From the NCBI GenBank assembly GCA_017552985.1, contig JAFZNO010000134.1, forward strand, positions 62,001 through 126,000: a stretch of DNA of 64,000 bases, written 5' to 3'. Position numbers and translations under genes: made by a program. This document shows, piece by piece, positions 17,863 to 26,208 of this stretch. Every line of letters begins with the position of its first letter. The stretch's first letter is position 1. The notes beneath the pieces are model-generated. The model saw only the letters and a program-made list of their open reading frames with translations. It had not been told where the DNA came from and did no database searches. The DNA comes from Lachnospiraceae bacterium. Its GTDB lineage: Bacteria; Bacillota; Clostridia; Lachnospirales; Lachnospiraceae.

Positions 17863-19290
17863 ATGTTAGAGAAAGTCTTCAAGCTCAAGGAAAACGGCAC
17901 TACGGTAAGAACTGAGATCATCGCCGGTCTCACAACCTTCATGACGATGGCTTACATCATCGCCTTGAATCCAAACCTCTTAACGGGATTTGGAGCGGAA
18001 GGGCAAGCTCTTTGGAACGGCGTATTTTTGGCAACTTGTATTGCGTCGGCCGTCGGCATGTTTGTCATGGCCTTTGCCGCAAACAAACCTTTTGCAATGG
18101 CACCCGGCATGGGACTCAACAGTTTCTTTGCACTGGTTGTTGCCAATTTGGCCAGCATTACGGGAATGAGTTACGTGGAATCTTATCAGTCGGCTTTGGT
18201 GATCGTTTTGATTGAAGGCATTATCTTTATATGTCTGTCCGTTCTCAGCGTTCGCGAAAAGATCGTGGAAGCCATTCCTTTGGGCGTTCGTCTGGGCATT
18301 GCGCCTTCCATCGGCATTATGCTGATGAACATTGGACTTGGTTCTAACGCAGGCGTTTATTCCGAGACGGGTGGACCTTTCTACATGATGCGTGACTTCT
18401 TTGGCGCGCTTACGGCAGGTCAGGCAAAGACGGCCATGGGTTCTGGTTATTCACAGATGGTACTGAGCGTTGCTACGGCGTTTGTAGGACTTTTTGTGAT
18501 CATCATCCTTGCGCAGAAAAAGGTTAAGGCAGCCGTGATCATTGGCATGATTTTTGCAAGCGTCGTTTATTGGTTTGGCGAAGCGCTTTTCCTTGGCACT
18601 AATCCCTTTGCTTCCCTTGCAACGGCATCGTTCCTTCCACCTTTCGCAGACATGGCAAATACCACGTTGTTTAAGTTTAATTTTGAAGGATTTCTGAAAA
18701 TTGGATCCTTTACGATCGTTACCCTGATCGTAACCTTCTGCATCATTGACATGTTTGATACCATTGGTACGCTCGTTGGTACTGCAAGCCGCGCAGGCAT
18801 GCTTGACAAGAATGGCAAAATGCCGAAGATGAAGGAAGCGCTTCTCGCAGACGCCATTGGTACCGTGGCTGGTTCCGCAACCGGTACTTCTACCGTAACC
18901 ACGTTTATCGAATCCGCATCCGGCGTTGAAGCAGGCGGAAGAACCGGACTGACCGCGCTGACGACTGGAGTTATTTTCCTGGCATGCATGTTTATTGCGC
19001 CCGTTGCCGGAATCATTCCTCCCGCAGCAACCTCGGCTGCATTGATCTACGTAGGTATCTTAATGCTTAGCGGATTAAAGAACATTAATTTTGATGACGT
19101 TTACCAGACGGTTCCCGTTGGACTTATGCTTCTTGCAATGCCCATTTCCTCATCCATTGGACATGCAATCGGCATTGGACTGATCTCTTATACCGTATTA
19201 AAGCTTTTCTGCGGAAAGGCAAAAGACGTTTCCGTACTTACCGCCATTTTGAGTTTGATCTTCCTGGTGAAATTCTTCCTGGCGATCTAA
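17863..19290 (+). CDS. NCS2 / AzgA-type purine base permease
   Basis: A 475-residue transporter with about 12-14 hydrophobic segments, belonging to the nucleobase-cation symporter-2 (AzgA, PbuG/PbuO-like) group. Visible family features are LTTFMTMAYIIALNP near the N-terminus, APGMGLNSFFA and the glutamate-containing GTSTVTTFIESASGVEAGGRTGL near 345. Known relatives take up hypoxanthine, guanine or adenine; which base applies here cannot be read. Placement behind punA and cdd supports purine salvage. AGGAGG precedes the ATG. The 77-base gap holds only a small hairpin and no riboswitch that I recognise. Confidence 0.88.
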   Translation: MLEKVFKLKENGTTVRTEIIAGLTTFMTMAYIIALNPNLLTGFGAEGQALWNGVFLATCIASAVGMFVMAFAANKPFAMAPGMGLNSFFALVVANLASITGMSYVESYQSALVIVLIEGIIFICLSVLSVREKIVEAIPLGVRLGIAPSIGIMLMNIGLGSNAGVYSETGGPFYMMRDFFGALTAGQAKTAMGSGYSQMVLSVATAFVGLFVIIILAQKKVKAAVIIGMIFASVVYWFGEALFLGTNPFASLATASFLPPFADMANTTLFKFNFEGFLKIGSFTIVTLIVTFCIIDMFDTIGTLVGTASRAGMLDKNGKMPKMKEALLADAIGTVAGSATGTSTVTTFIESASGVEAGGRTGLTALTTGVIFLACMFIAPVAGIIPPAATSAALIYVGILMLSGLKNINFDDVYQTVPVGLMLLAMPISSSIGHAIGIGLISYTVLKLFCGKAKDVSVLTAILSLIFLVKFFLAI

Positions 19291-19377
19291 AACTCTAAAA
19301 TTTGACGTTAAGTAATTAAGCGGTAATAAAATATCGGTGAATTCGCCGTAAACAAAGCATTAAATCATATAAAATAA

Positions 19378-19406
19378 AGGGCGCCGGGCTTCGGCGCCCT
19401 TGACTT
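19378..19406 (+). terminator. Terminator after the purine permease
   Basis: AGGGCGCCG (19378-19386) pairs perfectly with CGGCGCCCT (19392-19400) around a five-base loop. The T run is broken (TGACTTTT), so termination may be incomplete. Confidence 0.7.
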
Positions 19407-19454
19407 TTGCGTTTTTACGTTTTATCGTAGTAGCGTATAAAAACGTAGGATGGT

Positions 19455-21173
19455 ATGAACATGGAATATGCAATTTTTGGGGCGGCGATCGCGGCATTTT
19501 TTTTGGCGATCATTGTGAAGGACATTTTTAACGACAGAAAAAAACAGAAGCTATTTGAAAAAGACCTGCGGCAGAATTACGGCATCCTTCGGAAACGCGA
19601 GGAAAAGATCGAACGGTTTCTGCGGATTGACCGCTATTTTGGGAAACATCCGGAGGAGGGCCAGGTAGACGACGTCACTTGGAATGACCTTGGGATGGAT
19701 GACGTTTTCCGCAGCATGAATCACACCTACTCGGCAACGGGTGAGGAGTATTTATATCACGTGCTCCGAAGCGCCGGAAAGACAAAGGAAGAGCTTGAGG
19801 AATTTGAAACGCTGGCAGATCATTTTATAAAAGAGGAAGATCAGCGGGTTTACGTGCAGATATTGATGGCAAAGCTTGGCTACATGGGTAAGTTTTCGCT
19901 ATATGATTACTTGGATAATCTTGATTATCTGGGTGAGAGAAATAATAAAAGAGCCATTTTGATGGATTTGGCATTTATTCCCTGCATTGCGATCATGCCA
20001 TTTTTCTTTAGCTATGGATTGATCGCACTGGTAGCCCTGATGATTTTTAACGTTACGACCTACTTTAAGGAGAAGAACGAAATAGAGCCTTATATCGTCA
20101 GCTTTCAATACGTGCTGAAGCTTTTGGATGCCGCGGGTAAGCTGGATAAGCTCCCAATGAAAGAGAAGGAAGAAACGCTTGAGAAAATCCTGGAAGACGT
20201 GCGAAAGACTTGTAAGGAGCTGGCACCGCTTCGAAGAGGCTCTTTTTGGGTTGTTTCAGGGAACGGATCCCTGGGAGGGAGCAATCCCGCCGATCTTTTG
20301 GTGGATTACGTAAAGATGACTTTCCACGTAGACCTGATGCAGTTCAACAAAATGCTTAATTTCCTTCGAGGGAACATTGATAAGGTGGATGCCGTAAACA
20401 CGCAACTGGGAAAAATAGAAGCGAGCATTGCCGTTGGCGCATGGAGAGCGGGCCTTCGGAAAAAGGGAGCGGATTACTGTATTCCGAAGCTGTGGGAAGG
20501 CATGGCGGATTCCCTAAAGATCACGGATGCCTGGCATCCGCTTTTGCAGGATCCCGTAAAGAATTCCCTGGAGACCGAAAAGGGTGTTCTGATCACCGGA
20601 TCCAATGCGTCCGGTAAATCCACGTTCTTAAAAACGGTGGCCATAAATGCCTTGTTGGCACAGACGATACATACCTGTACCGCATCTTCCTATGAGGCTC
20701 CGTATTTTAGGATCTATTCCTCCATGGCGCTTCAGGATGACTTGGAGGGCGGAGACAGCTATTACGTTGTTGAGATCAAGGCATTAAAGCGTATCCTGGA
20801 TGCGGAAAAAGAGCCTGGAAGACCCGTGCTTTGCTTTGTGGATGAAGTGCTCAGGGGAACCAACACCGTGGAAAGAATAGCGGCATCGACACAAATCCTG
20901 AAAAGCTTACACAAAAAAAGCGTTCTTTGTTTTGCTGCCACCCATGACATAGAACTGACGGAGCTTTTGAAGCAGGATTTCAATAACTATCATTTTGAGG
21001 AAGAAATTGTTGACGGCGACGTGATCTTCCAATACAAGCTCCTTCCCGGAAAAGCAACCACGAGAAACGCCATCCAGTTGTTGGAAATCATTGGCTATGA
21101 CGGCGACGTGATCGCTAACGCAAGGGGAATGGCAGAGCGCTTTGTGGAATCTGGCCAGTGGAGCATGCAATAG
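19455..21173 (+). CDS. Membrane-anchored MutS-like ATPase
   Basis: A 572-residue protein whose C-terminal half is the MutS ATPase domain: Walker A TGSNASGKSTFLK (about 381-393), Walker B PVLCFVDEVLRGTN (about 456-469), and ATHDIELTELL. It lacks the mismatch-recognition domain. It carries an N-terminal membrane segment (about 5-22) and two more near 165-200, with lever-like helices after. It is therefore not the mismatch repair MutS, which is encoded at 33203. Related membrane MutS-like proteins occur in Clostridia without a known role. Two ATGs (19455, 19461) are possible; the second has better spacing to AGGA. Confidence 0.85.
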   Translation: MNMEYAIFGAAIAAFFLAIIVKDIFNDRKKQKLFEKDLRQNYGILRKREEKIERFLRIDRYFGKHPEEGQVDDVTWNDLGMDDVFRSMNHTYSATGEEYLYHVLRSAGKTKEELEEFETLADHFIKEEDQRVYVQILMAKLGYMGKFSLYDYLDNLDYLGERNNKRAILMDLAFIPCIAIMPFFFSYGLIALVALMIFNVTTYFKEKNEIEPYIVSFQYVLKLLDAAGKLDKLPMKEKEETLEKILEDVRKTCKELAPLRRGSFWVVSGNGSLGGSNPADLLVDYVKMTFHVDLMQFNKMLNFLRGNIDKVDAVNTQLGKIEASIAVGAWRAGLRKKGADYCIPKLWEGMADSLKITDAWHPLLQDPVKNSLETEKGVLITGSNASGKSTFLKTVAINALLAQTIHTCTASSYEAPYFRIYSSMALQDDLEGGDSYYVVEIKALKRILDAEKEPGRPVLCFVDEVLRGTNTVERIAASTQILKSLHKKSVLCFAATHDIELTELLKQDFNNYHFEEEIVDGDVIFQYKLLPGKATTRNAIQLLEIIGYDGDVIANARGMAERFVESGQWSMQ

Positions 21174-21188
21174 CTGAAAATGACGGAC

Positions 21189-21217
21189 TTGACGAAGAAG
21201 TCCGCAATTGATATACT
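21189..21217 (+). promoter_or_regulatory. Sigma-A promoter of the small membrane ORF and WYL gene
   Basis: TTGACG (21189-21194), 17 bp, TATACT (21212-21217). A small hairpin CGGACTT/AAGTCCG overlaps the -35 box and may mark the end of the upstream transcript. Confidence 0.65.
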
Positions 21218-21298
21218 TGACGTTGAGAGAAGTTTATGGGACTTTTATTATGCGTAGATTCGCTGTCAGTCAGTGATCTGGAAATGGAGTGACGAAGT

Positions 21299-21460
21299 AT
21301 GGAATTTTTAAATGCTTTGGCTAGTTACGGACTTTTATTGCTTTGTTTTGTTGCCGTGGGCGTGGTTGCCGTATTTTTTGGTATTTTTATGAGAAAACGC
21401 AAGGATGCTGCTCTCGAGAGGGAAGCGGCCGCTAACGCTGATCAACAGGAAAATGCCTAA
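21299..21460 (+). CDS. Small single-pass membrane protein, 53 residues
   Basis: This short gene reads MEFLNALASYGLLLLCF..., with one hydrophobic helix (about residues 10-30) followed by the basic stop-transfer MRKRKD and an acidic, alanine-rich tail ending in DQQENA. GGAG lies 9-10 bases before the ATG. It sits 19 bases before the WYL regulator and downstream of its own promoter, so it is probably translated. I do not recognise a family. It could be a small regulatory or partner peptide for a membrane protein, but nothing in the sequence proves that. Confidence 0.6.
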   Translation: MEFLNALASYGLLLLCFVAVGVVAVFFGIFMRKRKDAALEREAAANADQQENA

Positions 21461-21479
21461 ACCTTAAAAGGAGTAAGGG

Positions 21480-22478
21480 ATGCCAAAATCTTCGGGACAA
21501 AAACTAAAGCTTTTATATTTGATCCGGTTACTGGAGGAGGAAAGCTGTGAAGCTTTTCCCGTCAGCACGAACCGGATCATCGAATATCTTGATTCGAAGG
21601 GGATTCACGCGGAGCGGAAAAGCATTTATGACGACGTGGAACGGCTTCGGGAATTTGGTTTTGACGTATTGCAAAACAGTAGCCGGAACGGAGGCGGCTA
21701 TTTTCTCGGAGAGCGGGAATTTGAATTGCCTGAGTTGAAGCTGCTGGTGGACGCCGTGGAATCCTCCAGATTTATCACGACAAAAAAATCCCGGGAATTG
21801 ATTGCCAAACTGGAACGGTTTGCGGGAAAACATGATGCTGGAAAACTGCAGAGACAGGTCCACGTGCTTGGACGCGTAAAAACAGACAATGAGAGCATTT
21901 ATTACAGCATCGACAACGTGCATCGAGCCATTCAGGAAAACAAAAAGATTTCTTTCCAGTACATGGACTGGAATATTGACAAGGAAATGGTGCCAAGAAA
22001 GCAGGAAGAGCGGGTTGTAAGTCCGTGGGCGCTTCTTTGGCAGAATGAAAACTATTACCTAGTCGCTTTTGATGACGAAGCGCAAGGCATCCGTCATTTC
22101 CGCGTAGACAAAATGGGAAAGGTAAAGGTTCTTGCGGTTTCCAGGGACGGCGCCAAACAATTTGATAAAATTGATCTTGCAGCATATTCAAATCAGACGT
22201 TTGGAATGTATGGCGGAACGGAGGAAACGGTGATCTTGAGTTTCCCGGAATCCCTCCTTGGAGTGGCGGTTGACCGTTTTGGTAAAGAGGTTGGACTCAG
22301 GAAGGAAAAAAACGGCCGGATCCGCGTCAGAGTAAAGCTCACGGTATCAACACAGTTTTTTGGATGGATGGCCGGCTTGGGCAAAGAGGCAAAAATCGTC
22401 AGTCCGGACTGGGTCCGCGAAAAATATATGGATCACCTTCGCAGTATCGTTGAAAATGGCCTTGACCAAGTTGAATAG
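21480..22478 (+). CDS. WYL-domain transcriptional regulator
   Basis: A 332-residue regulator with an N-terminal winged helix-turn-helix (about 1-70, including ISTNRIIEYLDSKGI-like spacing and SIYDDVERL). It is followed by a WYL domain (about 140-220), where SPWALLWQNENYYLVAF corresponds to the WYL signature, and a C-terminal WCX region. WYL domains are thought to bind nucleic acids or small ligands. The gene follows a small membrane ORF with its promoter and ends at a strong terminator. Its targets are not visible; the adjacent MutS-like and small membrane genes are possible. Confidence 0.88.
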   Translation: MPKSSGQKLKLLYLIRLLEEESCEAFPVSTNRIIEYLDSKGIHAERKSIYDDVERLREFGFDVLQNSSRNGGGYFLGEREFELPELKLLVDAVESSRFITTKKSRELIAKLERFAGKHDAGKLQRQVHVLGRVKTDNESIYYSIDNVHRAIQENKKISFQYMDWNIDKEMVPRKQEERVVSPWALLWQNENYYLVAFDDEAQGIRHFRVDKMGKVKVLAVSRDGAKQFDKIDLAAYSNQTFGMYGGTEETVILSFPESLLGVAVDRFGKEVGLRKEKNGRIRVRVKLTVSTQFFGWMAGLGKEAKIVSPDWVREKYMDHLRSIVENGLDQVE

Positions 22479-22541
22479 CATGGCGATTTGCCGTACAACG
22501 AGGCTAATTATCAGTAAATTGATTTGTCAATCCCTTTTTCT

Positions 22542-22576
22542 AAAAAGGCTCCTAAAATTTTGGGAGCCTTTTTTTG
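22542..22576 (+). terminator. Terminator after the WYL gene
   Basis: AAAAAGGCTCC pairs with GGGAGCCTTTTTTT around an A/T-rich loop, an ideal intrinsic terminator. It separates the WYL unit from nrdDG. Confidence 0.92.
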
Positions 22577-22589
22577 TTGAGTTTTTACG

Positions 22590-22619
22590 TTGACAGAAAG
22601 CGGAAATTCCTTTTATACT
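22590..22619 (+). promoter_or_regulatory. Sigma-A promoter of nrdDG
   Basis: TTGACA (22590-22595), 18 bp, TATACT (22614-22619). Two NrdR boxes follow just downstream. Confidence 0.75.
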
Positions 22620-22629
22620 TGATACGCTG

Positions 22630-22676
22630 GCACAATATATTGAGAAAACCTCTATTTTTCGATCAATATATTGTAT
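22630..22676 (+). promoter_or_regulatory. Tandem NrdR boxes in the nrdD leader
   Basis: Two identical palindromes CAATATATTG lie at 22633-22642 and 22664-22673, with starts exactly 31 bp apart, that is three helical turns. Sequence and spacing match the paired boxes bound by the ATP/dATP-sensing repressor NrdR upstream of ribonucleotide reductase genes. They lie from about +8 to +50 of the predicted transcript, a position where a bound repressor would block RNA polymerase. The nrdR gene itself is not in this window. Confidence 0.9.
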
Positions 22677-22713
22677 CAATAATCGGCCTTTAATAAAGAA
22701 ATGGGGGAGTGTC

Positions 22714-24906
22714 ATGAGTAGTAATTTTGATCACGCACAGCAAAATGATGAAGTGAATTATGGAGAGGAATATCGCCCTTCCAAACAGGTCTTTGTCATT
22801 AAGAAGGACGGAAGCAAAGAGGCTTTTAACGTTCAAAAGGTGATCAATGCCGTTGGCAAGAGTGCATACCGCGCGCTGACGAAGTTCACGGAAGCGGAAA
22901 AGCGCAGCATCTGCCAACACGTAATCGATAAGATCGACGAATTTGAAAGCAATGAGATTCCCATTGCGATCATGCATAACGTGGTGGAATCCGCATTGGA
23001 GGAAGTAAAACCCATCGTTGCGAAGAGTTACCGCGACTACAGAAATTACAAGCAGGACTTTGTTAGAATGATGGATGACGTTTACAAAAAGAGCCAGTCC
23101 ATCATGTATATCGGAGACAAGGAGAATGCCAATACGGATTCCGCATTGGTTTCCACCAAGAGAAGTCTCGTATTCAATCAGTTTAACAAGGAATTATATC
23201 AGAAATTCTTTATGACGACCGAGGAGATCCAGGCATGTCGCGACGGATACATTTACGTGCATGACATGTCCGCAAGGCGTGATACCATGAACTGCTGTCT
23301 CTTTAACGTAAAGGAAGTTCTTTCCGGCGGTTTTGAGATGGGAAACATCTGGTACAATGAGCCGAAAACCTTGGATACGGCGTTTGACGTGATCGGAGAC
23401 ATCGTTCTTTCCGCTGCAAGCCAGCAGTATGGCGGATTTACCGTACCGGAAGTGGACAAGATCCTGGAGCCCTATGCGGAGAAGTCCTACAAGAAGTACG
23501 TTGACAAGTACGTTGGCCTTGGTATCGCCAAGGAAAAGGCGGAAGAGGTTGCTCTTGCAGACGTGACGAGAGATTTCGAACAGGGATTTCAGGGATGGGA
23601 ATATAAATTTAACACCGTTGCATCCAGCAGGGGCGATTATCCCTTCATTACCGTGACAGCAGGCATTGGCACGGGAAGATTTGCGCGTCTGGCCACGATC
23701 CAGATGCTGAACGTCAGAAAGAAAGGACAGGGCAAGGCGAACTGCAAGAAGCCCGTGTTATTCCCGAAGATCGTATTTTTGTATGACGAAAACCTTCACG
23801 GCCCCGGAAAGGAAATGGAGGACGTGTTCAATGCAGGCGTGGAATGTTCAGCAAAGACCATGTATCCGGATTGGCTGAGCCTGACCGGAAAGGGCTACGT
23901 TGCCAGCATGTACAAGCAATACGGCAGGGTTGTTTCTCCGATGGGCTGCCGTGCGTTCCTTTCTCCTTGGTATGAGAGAGGCGGCATGCATCCCGCAGAC
24001 GACGATGACAAGCCGACCTTTGTAGGACGCTTTAACATTGGCGCGGTTTCACTTCACCTTCCCATGATCCTGGAGAAATCCAGGAAGGAAAGCCGTGATT
24101 TCTATGAGGTCCTTGATTACTATCTGAATCTGATCCGCCAACTCCATATCAGAACCTACGCATATCTTGGAGAAATGCGTGCATCAACGAACCCGCTGGC
24201 TTACTGCGAGGGCGGATTCCTTGGCGGCCACTTAAAGCTCACCGACAAGATCAAGCCTCTTCTGAAGGCTGCAACCGCTAGCTTTGGAATCACTGCGCTG
24301 AACGAGCTTCAGGAACTTTACAACGGCAAGTCCCTTGTTGAGGACGGAGCCTTTGCCGTAGAGGTGATGGAGCACATCAACAAAAAGATTGCCGAATTCA
24401 AGGAAGCTGACGGCAACCTGTATGCAATCTATGGAACGCCTGCAGAGAGTCTTTGCGGTCTCCAGGTAAAGCAGTTTAGAAAGAAATACGGAATCATTGA
24501 AGGCGTATCCGACAGGGAATACGTCAGCAATTCCTTCCACTGTCACGTGACCGAGAACATCACGCCCATTCAGAAGCAGGATCTCGAAAACCGATTCTGG
24601 GATCTGGCGAACGGTGGAAAGATCCAGTACGTAAAATATCCGATCGATTACAACATCGAGGCTGTTAAGTCGTTGATCTACAGGGCCATGGAAATGGGAT
24701 TTTACGAGGGCGTAAATCTGTCCCTGGCATATTGTGACGATTGCGGTCATCAGGAGCTGGAGATGGACGTTTGTCCGAAGTGCGGAAGCAGGAACCTTAC
24801 GAAGATCGACCGAATGAACGGTTATCTGTCGTACTCGAGAGTACATGGAGACAGCCGCCTGAATGACGCCAAGATGGCGGAGATCAAGGAAAGAGTGTCC
24901 ATGTAA
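22714..24906 (+). CDS. nrdD: Anaerobic ribonucleoside-triphosphate reductase (class III)
   Basis: Reduces ribonucleoside triphosphates to deoxy forms using a glycyl radical, only without oxygen. An N-terminal ATP-cone (about 22-115, beginning FVIKKDGSKEAFNVQKV) senses ATP/dATP. Adjacent Cys residues in MNCCLFNVK (about 194-195) include the candidate thiyl radical site. The C-terminal zinc site is CDDCG...CPKCG, followed by RMNGYL with the radical-bearing glycine near 703, 27 residues from the end. The 730-residue length is normal. NrdG follows 49 bases downstream. Control by NrdR is indicated by the leader. Confidence 0.98.
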   Translation: MSSNFDHAQQNDEVNYGEEYRPSKQVFVIKKDGSKEAFNVQKVINAVGKSAYRALTKFTEAEKRSICQHVIDKIDEFESNEIPIAIMHNVVESALEEVKPIVAKSYRDYRNYKQDFVRMMDDVYKKSQSIMYIGDKENANTDSALVSTKRSLVFNQFNKELYQKFFMTTEEIQACRDGYIYVHDMSARRDTMNCCLFNVKEVLSGGFEMGNIWYNEPKTLDTAFDVIGDIVLSAASQQYGGFTVPEVDKILEPYAEKSYKKYVDKYVGLGIAKEKAEEVALADVTRDFEQGFQGWEYKFNTVASSRGDYPFITVTAGIGTGRFARLATIQMLNVRKKGQGKANCKKPVLFPKIVFLYDENLHGPGKEMEDVFNAGVECSAKTMYPDWLSLTGKGYVASMYKQYGRVVSPMGCRAFLSPWYERGGMHPADDDDKPTFVGRFNIGAVSLHLPMILEKSRKESRDFYEVLDYYLNLIRQLHIRTYAYLGEMRASTNPLAYCEGGFLGGHLKLTDKIKPLLKAATASFGITALNELQELYNGKSLVEDGAFAVEVMEHINKKIAEFKEADGNLYAIYGTPAESLCGLQVKQFRKKYGIIEGVSDREYVSNSFHCHVTENITPIQKQDLENRFWDLANGGKIQYVKYPIDYNIEAVKSLIYRAMEMGFYEGVNLSLAYCDDCGHQELEMDVCPKCGSRNLTKIDRMNGYLSYSRVHGDSRLNDAKMAEIKERVSM

Positions 24907-24955
24907 ATCACGGGAATTGTTGGGAAGTAATTGAGATTGGAGTGTTTAAGGCATT

Positions 24956-25525
24956 ATGCGTTATCATAATATCACCAAGGACGACATGCTAAACGGAGAC
25001 GGACTTCGCGTTGTCCTTTGGGTTGCAGGTTGTAATCATTGCTGCAAGGATTGCCAAAATCCCATTACCTGGGATCCGGACGGCGGGCTTCTCTTTGATG
25101 AGGATGCAAAGCAGGAGATCTTTGATCAGCTTGACAAGTCCTATATTTCCGGGATCACGTTTTCCGGCGGAGATCCCCTGCATCCCGCAAACCGCGCGGA
25201 CGTAAGGAATCTCATGGAGGAAATCAAGGAGAAATATCCGAAAAAGACGATCTGGCTCTATACCGGTGACGTTTGGGAAAACATTTGGCAGTATCCCATG
25301 ATGAAATACGTGGACGTACTCGTGGACGGAGAATTTCACGTGGAGGAAAAGGATAATCAGCTTCTTTGGAAGGGAAGTAAAAATCAGCGCGTGATCAAGG
25401 TGCAGGAGAGCTTAAAGCAGGAAAATCCCTTGATTCCCGTCCTGCATTGCGGGGATTATTCCAGGGAGCCGGTAAGCGCGCCGCAGACGCTAAAGGATGC
25501 GCCCGTGACGTCCTGCCTGTTATAA
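24956..25525 (+). CDS. nrdG: Anaerobic ribonucleotide reductase activase (radical SAM)
   Basis: Generates the glycyl radical of NrdD by reductive cleavage of S-adenosylmethionine. Cys26, Cys30 and Cys33 form the CX3CX2C cluster motif in GCNHCCKDCQNPITW, and TFSGGDPLHP is the SAM-contacting GGE-type motif. The 189 residues are slightly longer than usual (about 155-175) owing to a C-terminal tail. It is co-transcribed with nrdD by position. The ATG follows an unremarkable ribosome site. Confidence 0.96.
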   Translation: MRYHNITKDDMLNGDGLRVVLWVAGCNHCCKDCQNPITWDPDGGLLFDEDAKQEIFDQLDKSYISGITFSGGDPLHPANRADVRNLMEEIKEKYPKKTIWLYTGDVWENIWQYPMMKYVDVLVDGEFHVEEKDNQLLWKGSKNQRVIKVQESLKQENPLIPVLHCGDYSREPVSAPQTLKDAPVTSCLL

Positions 25526-25564
25526 AATGTCCCAGTGGACGTCATATATATCACGTTTAGGGAC

Positions 25565-25593
25565 TTGTTGTAAAAGAAAAAATCTTATATAAT
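25565..25593 (+). promoter_or_regulatory. Sigma-A promoter of the dUTPase gene
   Basis: TTGTTG (25565-25570), 17 bp, TATAAT (25588-25593), about 82 bases before the start codon, leaving room for a leader hairpin. Confidence 0.7.
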
Positions 25594-25604
25594 ACTGTTT
25601 GGCT

Positions 25605-25642
25605 TGAGCAAACGAGGTGCTGCAAGGCGTCAAGTTTGCTCA
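25605..25642 (+). promoter_or_regulatory. Leader hairpin before the dUTPase gene
   Basis: TGAGCAAAC (25605-25613) pairs perfectly with GTTTGCTCA (25634-25642) around a 20-base loop. It starts within a few bases of the predicted transcription start. No T tract follows, so it is more likely a 5' stabilising or regulatory structure than a terminator. Confidence 0.55.
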
Positions 25643-25674
25643 TGTTATTTATGGGAGAATGAGGAGGAGTTAAA

Positions 25675-26187
25675 ATGAGACGGATTGCCCAGTTTTTCAA
25701 AGTAAGCAAGGAACAATTTACGAATGCGCTGAGAGAAGAATTTCCGCAGTATTCCGAAAAGGATCTTGAAGAGATCTATGAAGAGATAAAGCTTCCCAAA
25801 AGAGCGACAAAGGGCAGCGCCGGTTATGATTTTTATGCTCCCTTTTCCTTTAGTCTGACGCCCGGGTCCACGATCAAGATCCCTACGGGAATCCGCGTAA
25901 AGATGGAAGAGGATTGGGTGTTGAAGATTTATCCCAGGAGCGGGCTTGGCTTCAAGTACCGTCTGCAGATGAATAATACCGTTGGGATCATTGACAGTGA
26001 TTATTACTATTCCGACAATGAGGGGCATATCTTTATCAAGATGACAAATTGCTCAAACGAAGGCAGGACCGTTGAGGTTTCTGCGGGTAGCGGATTTGCG
26101 CAGGGAATCTTTTTGGAATACGGCATTACCGTTGACGATGACGCGGACGGAATCCGCAACGGTGGCTTTGGAAGTACGACGAAATAA
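25675..26187 (+). CDS. dut: dUTP diphosphatase (dUTPase)
   Basis: Hydrolyses dUTP to dUMP and diphosphate, keeping uracil out of DNA and supplying dUMP for dTMP synthesis. All five trimeric dUTPase motifs are readable: AGYDFYAP (49-56), PRSGLG (87-92), GIIDSDY (104-110), GSGFAQGIF (138-146) and RNGGFGSTTK (161-170). The N-terminal 35 residues are an extra helical part compared with the minimal enzyme, giving 170 residues. It follows nrdDG, consistent with a dNTP theme, but has its own promoter and leader hairpin. Confidence 0.93.
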   Translation: MRRIAQFFKVSKEQFTNALREEFPQYSEKDLEEIYEEIKLPKRATKGSAGYDFYAPFSFSLTPGSTIKIPTGIRVKMEEDWVLKIYPRSGLGFKYRLQMNNTVGIIDSDYYYSDNEGHIFIKMTNCSNEGRTVEVSAGSGFAQGIFLEYGITVDDDADGIRNGGFGSTTK

Positions 26188-26208
26188 TTGACGGCTGGAG
26201 GAACTAAA

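Noticed and set aside
24232..24846. Open frame of 204 codons on the minus strand inside nrdD
   Set aside because: It is a shadow of a well-conserved gene with no start signals or recognisable product.
25526..25564. Terminator after nrdG (GTCCC...GGGAC)
   Set aside because: The stem is short and interrupted, and no T tract follows.
26188..26208. Upstream TTG start for the DegV gene
   Set aside because: It would place the clear ribosome site inside the gene and extend beyond the family N-terminus.
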